Assembly: GCF_014695975.1 (NCBI RefSeq)
Contig: NZ_JACJPI010000084.1
Span: 124,001-188,000, forward strand
From: Leptolyngbya sp. FACHB-321
Lineage (GTDB): Bacteria > Cyanobacteriota > Cyanobacteriia > Leptolyngbyales > Leptolyngbyaceae
Length of the DNA: 64,000 nt
Direction of reading: 5' to 3'
The stretch's first letter is position 1; every line of letters starts with the position of its first letter. The position numbers and the translations under genes are program-made. Positions 61,753 to 64,000 of the stretch are shown in pieces. The notes under the pieces are model-generated. The model was not told the origin of the DNA, did not search any database, and was given only the letters and a program-made list of their open reading frames with translations.

Positions 61753-63612
61753 ATGAAAGAAATGATGTCAAAACAGTTTTGGAAGCCTTTACTAACAACT
61801 CCAGCGCTTCTGAGTACTGCTGTTGTTATTTCTACGATCGCAGGTACAACGTCGGCTGTAAAAGCGACGGAAACGATTGCTAGCGAGACTCAAACTCTAA
61901 CTGCATCGGCGCGTTCTGAAAGTCCCGCGCTTACAGCGGACGCTTCAGCCGTAACAGCTCAGCCTGTTGCATCAACAGCCCCTGTGAATCAACTGTCGGT
62001 TTACAGCGCTGAAGGTAAAGTTGAACCCGATGGTGTGAGTCAGGTGACATCTGTTTCTCAGTTGTCAGACGTGCAGCCAACTGACTGGGCTTTCCAAGCA
62101 CTGCAATCGCTGGTTGAGCGCTATGGCTGTATTGTTGGTTATCCCGATCGCACCTATCGCGGCAACCGAGCGCTGACTCGGTATGAGTTTGCTGCTGGCT
62201 TAAATGCTTGCATGGATCGAATTAACGAATTGATTGCTGCTGGCACAGCTGATCTGGCTAAGAAAGAAGATTTGCTAGCAATCCAAAAACTGCAAGAAGA
62301 ATTTGCGGCTGAATTGGCGACCTTGCGTGGTCGTGTCGATGCGGTAGAAGCACGAACAGCAACGCTTGAGAAGCAGCAATTCTCCACCACCACTAGGTTG
62401 GTTGGTGAAGCCATCTTTACAATCGCAGATGCGTTTGGTGATTTCCCACAGCAAGGAGGCACTAATACTGTCTTTAACGATCGCATTCGCTTAAACTTGC
62501 TGACGAGCTTTACAGGCAAAGATCGCTTGAGAGTACGCCTTCAAGCTGGTAACGCGACACGACTGCTCAGCAATCCCAGCATTCCTAACGCGCAAAATAA
62601 CTACCAGCGTACTAACGAAGGGAACTTACCCTATGACGGTGGTAACCCTGCTGCTGATGGCACAGTCACCGACCCAAACAATAGCGGCAATGCAGTCGCT
62701 TTGGAAGCACTCGATTACCGCTTCCCCATTGGCAACAATATCTTTGCGAACGTTTTTGCGAATGGTGCGTTGCACCACTACTATGCTGATACAGTCAACC
62801 CCTTCTTTGAAGGTAATGGCGGCGGTCAGAACGCACTGTCGCGTTTTGCTGAACGGAACCCAATCTACCGCATTGGACCCTTGGGCGCAGGGGTTGGGTT
62901 TAACGTTAAGTTTAGCAATAGCCTCAAGCTCGACCTTGGCTACATTTCTAACACTGCCAGCAACCCTGGACCTGATGCCGGTCTCTTTAATGGCAACTAC
63001 TCAGCGTTGGCGCAGTTGGTCTTTAACACGGGCGGCTTCAAGCTTGGTTTAACTTATGTACGGGGTTACGAGCGTAATACTCCTGGGCTGACGGCTGGTA
63101 ACAACTTCAACCTGGGTGGTACGGGTACAACGTTTGCCAACCTAAACAATAATTCCCTTTTGAGGGGACGATCGTTTCCAGTTGAAAGCAACTCGTTTGG
63201 TGTGGAAGCATCTTTTCAGCCAACCTCCAGCATCGTTGTCAACGGTTGGCTAGGCTATAGTGACGCGAATATCATTGGTCTAGGTGACGCAGATATCTGG
63301 AACTTTGCAGTTGCAGTTGGCTTCCCCAACCTGGGTAAGAAAGGCAACTTCTTGGGTATTGTTGCTGGGGCAGAACCAACATTGAGGGGCACTGATTTTG
63401 ACCCTGTTAACTTGAGTCCAGCCTTCGCTAGCAGAAGTCAGGATTTTGCTTACCACATCGAAGTTTTCTACAAGTACCAACTTACAGACAACATTTCGAT
63501 TACTCCCGGTGTGATTTATCTCCCCAGTGTCAACCAAAATGCAGGCATTCCTGGAGACAACTCCAACGCAGATGTCTTTATTGGAGTTTTACGCACAACC
63601 TTTACGTTCTAG
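61753..63612 (+). CDS. SLH-domain outer-membrane porin, iron-uptake porin family, copy 3
   Basis: A 619-residue paralogue, started at ATG 61753 (MKEMMSKQFWKPLLTTPALL) to align with copy 2; an in-frame TTG lies at 61732. Same order: signal peptide, linker, SLH domain (GYPDRTYRGNRALTRYEF), coiled coil and a beta-barrel ending in TFTF. The barrel has longer Asn-rich loops near residue 250-300 than the others. A 46-bp perfect palindrome serves as terminator downstream. Confidence 0.93.
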   Translation: MKEMMSKQFWKPLLTTPALLSTAVVISTIAGTTSAVKATETIASETQTLTASARSESPALTADASAVTAQPVASTAPVNQLSVYSAEGKVEPDGVSQVTSVSQLSDVQPTDWAFQALQSLVERYGCIVGYPDRTYRGNRALTRYEFAAGLNACMDRINELIAAGTADLAKKEDLLAIQKLQEEFAAELATLRGRVDAVEARTATLEKQQFSTTTRLVGEAIFTIADAFGDFPQQGGTNTVFNDRIRLNLLTSFTGKDRLRVRLQAGNATRLLSNPSIPNAQNNYQRTNEGNLPYDGGNPAADGTVTDPNNSGNAVALEALDYRFPIGNNIFANVFANGALHHYYADTVNPFFEGNGGGQNALSRFAERNPIYRIGPLGAGVGFNVKFSNSLKLDLGYISNTASNPGPDAGLFNGNYSALAQLVFNTGGFKLGLTYVRGYERNTPGLTAGNNFNLGGTGTTFANLNNNSLLRGRSFPVESNSFGVEASFQPTSSIVVNGWLGYSDANIIGLGDADIWNFAVAVGFPNLGKKGNFLGIVAGAEPTLRGTDFDPVNLSPAFASRSQDFAYHIEVFYKYQLTDNISITPGVIYLPSVNQNAGIPGDNSNADVFIGVLRTTFTF

Positions 63613-63715
63613 CTAGCTGTAGTCACTGTTCCTCTAACTTATGTATCTGACCTGATGATCTGCACTAGAACAGTTACTTAGTCACACTGCTAGTAAGAAG
63701 TGGTAACGGAAATGT

Positions 63716-63761
63716 AAGTGTATGAAAAAGCCCTGCGATCGCAGGGCTTTTTCATACACTT
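63716..63761. terminator. Perfect 46-bp palindrome terminator with HIP1 centre
   Basis: The arms (23 bases each) are exact reverse complements and meet at GCGATCGC. The stem contains AAAAAGCCCTGC, so both strands give a GC-rich stem followed by T5. It should work in both directions. Confidence 0.85.
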
Positions 63762-63849
63762 TCTTAAATTCACACAAACCCCAGCAAAGAACCGTAGTAT
63801 GATAGTGATGACTTAAACAGATCAATCTACTCTTTATTTAATTTTGCCT

Positions 63850-64000
63850 GTGGAAATTTCTAGTAAGAATGAGTATGCAATCCTGGCACTTATTGAACTG
63901 GCATCACATTATGCCAGTGGTGAGCCACTGCAAATCCGTCAGATCTCTGCTCAGCAACAAATTCCTGATCGTTACCTGGAGCAATTATTAGCTACACTCA
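63850..64000 (+). CDS. Rrf2-family transcriptional regulator (partial, 5' end)
   Basis: Only the first 50 codons are inside the window. GTG 63850 begins EISSKNEYAILALIELA, then QIRQISAQQQIPDRYLEQLL, the winged helix of Rrf2 regulators; the DNA-recognition helix is included. The region with the three Cys that bind iron-sulfur in IscR-type members lies beyond the edge. It resembles the cyanobacterial Slr0846 group. A TTG two codons upstream is another start. Confidence 0.9.
   Translation, partial: MEISSKNEYAILALIELASHYASGEPLQIRQISAQQQIPDRYLEQLLATL

Overview
The window is chromosomal DNA from a cyanobacterium. The octamer GCGATCGC (HIP1) occurs throughout, including inside genes. Photosynthesis-specific genes are present: nblA for phycobilisome degradation, pcyA for phycocyanobilin synthesis, a cyAbrB regulator, a tocopherol-type methyltransferase and SLH-domain porins. 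Many intergenic gaps carry low-complexity repeats (AAGGCAG/AAGGCTG-like heptamers and purine- or pyrimidine-rich runs). These repeats, together with about 50% GC by eye, would fit a Leptolyngbya-like filamentous lineage, but the genus is an inference. No prophage, CRISPR array or intact insertion sequence was seen.

Layout. 1-8 kb: a 5'-complete group 2 sigma factor running off the left edge, priA, a secreted TPR protein, and a leftward operon thrC / ubiquitin-like sulfur carrier / ACT-domain protein. 8-16 kb: nblA with a recognisable promoter region, a tandem universal stress protein, and a rightward signalling cluster (GAF histidine kinase, receiver, multi-domain response regulator) leading into pcyA. 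A decayed Rpn-family gene follows. 16-21 kb: a leftward group DUF4129 / DUF4350 / MoxR ATPase and a CBS-domain CorC-like membrane protein. 21-30 kb: a frameshifted glyoxalase-like gene, an HpnG-like nucleosidase, a PstS-like/DUF4912 fusion, a small DUF937-like protein, an RND pump, hpnA and hpnH. HpnG, HpnA and HpnH point to synthesis of extended hopanoid side chains.

30-42 kb: small conserved cyanobacterial proteins, a TerB/Mo-nitrogenase C-terminal-domain protein, a CPBP protease, cyAbrB, an orphan DevA-like ABC ATPase, a glycosyltransferase-TPR fusion, a DUF1830 protein, a B12-binding-type radical SAM enzyme, a DICT/degenerate HD-GYP protein and a pentapeptide-repeat protein. 42-57 kb: a permease with its TIGR03943 partner, a thioesterase, the tocopherol-type methyltransferase, a ParA-type ATPase with a coiled-coil partner, polyphosphate glucokinase, tRNA-Ser(UGA), MAPEG, deoC, recO, an MFS carrier, a glycosyltransferase and an amidase. 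57-64 kb: three tandem SLH-porin paralogues, each followed by a strong terminator, then the start of an Rrf2 regulator.

Most notable signals. (1) A kinase whose GAF domain looks like a cyanobacteriochrome, with a Cys at the chromophore position but Leu where His is usual, in a cluster ending in pcyA. (2) Repeats of the kind found between genes also lie in frame inside at least three genes (priA twice, the histidine kinase and the DUF4350 gene). (3) An Rpn-family pseudogene that keeps one frame over 288 codons but is broken by three TAA codons. (4) A ParA ATPase with a basic-N-terminus coiled-coil partner carrying a recent 93-bp duplication. (5) Tandem porins whose N-terminal modules are much more alike in DNA than their barrels, suggesting gene conversion. 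No wholly new system can be proven from the sequence alone.
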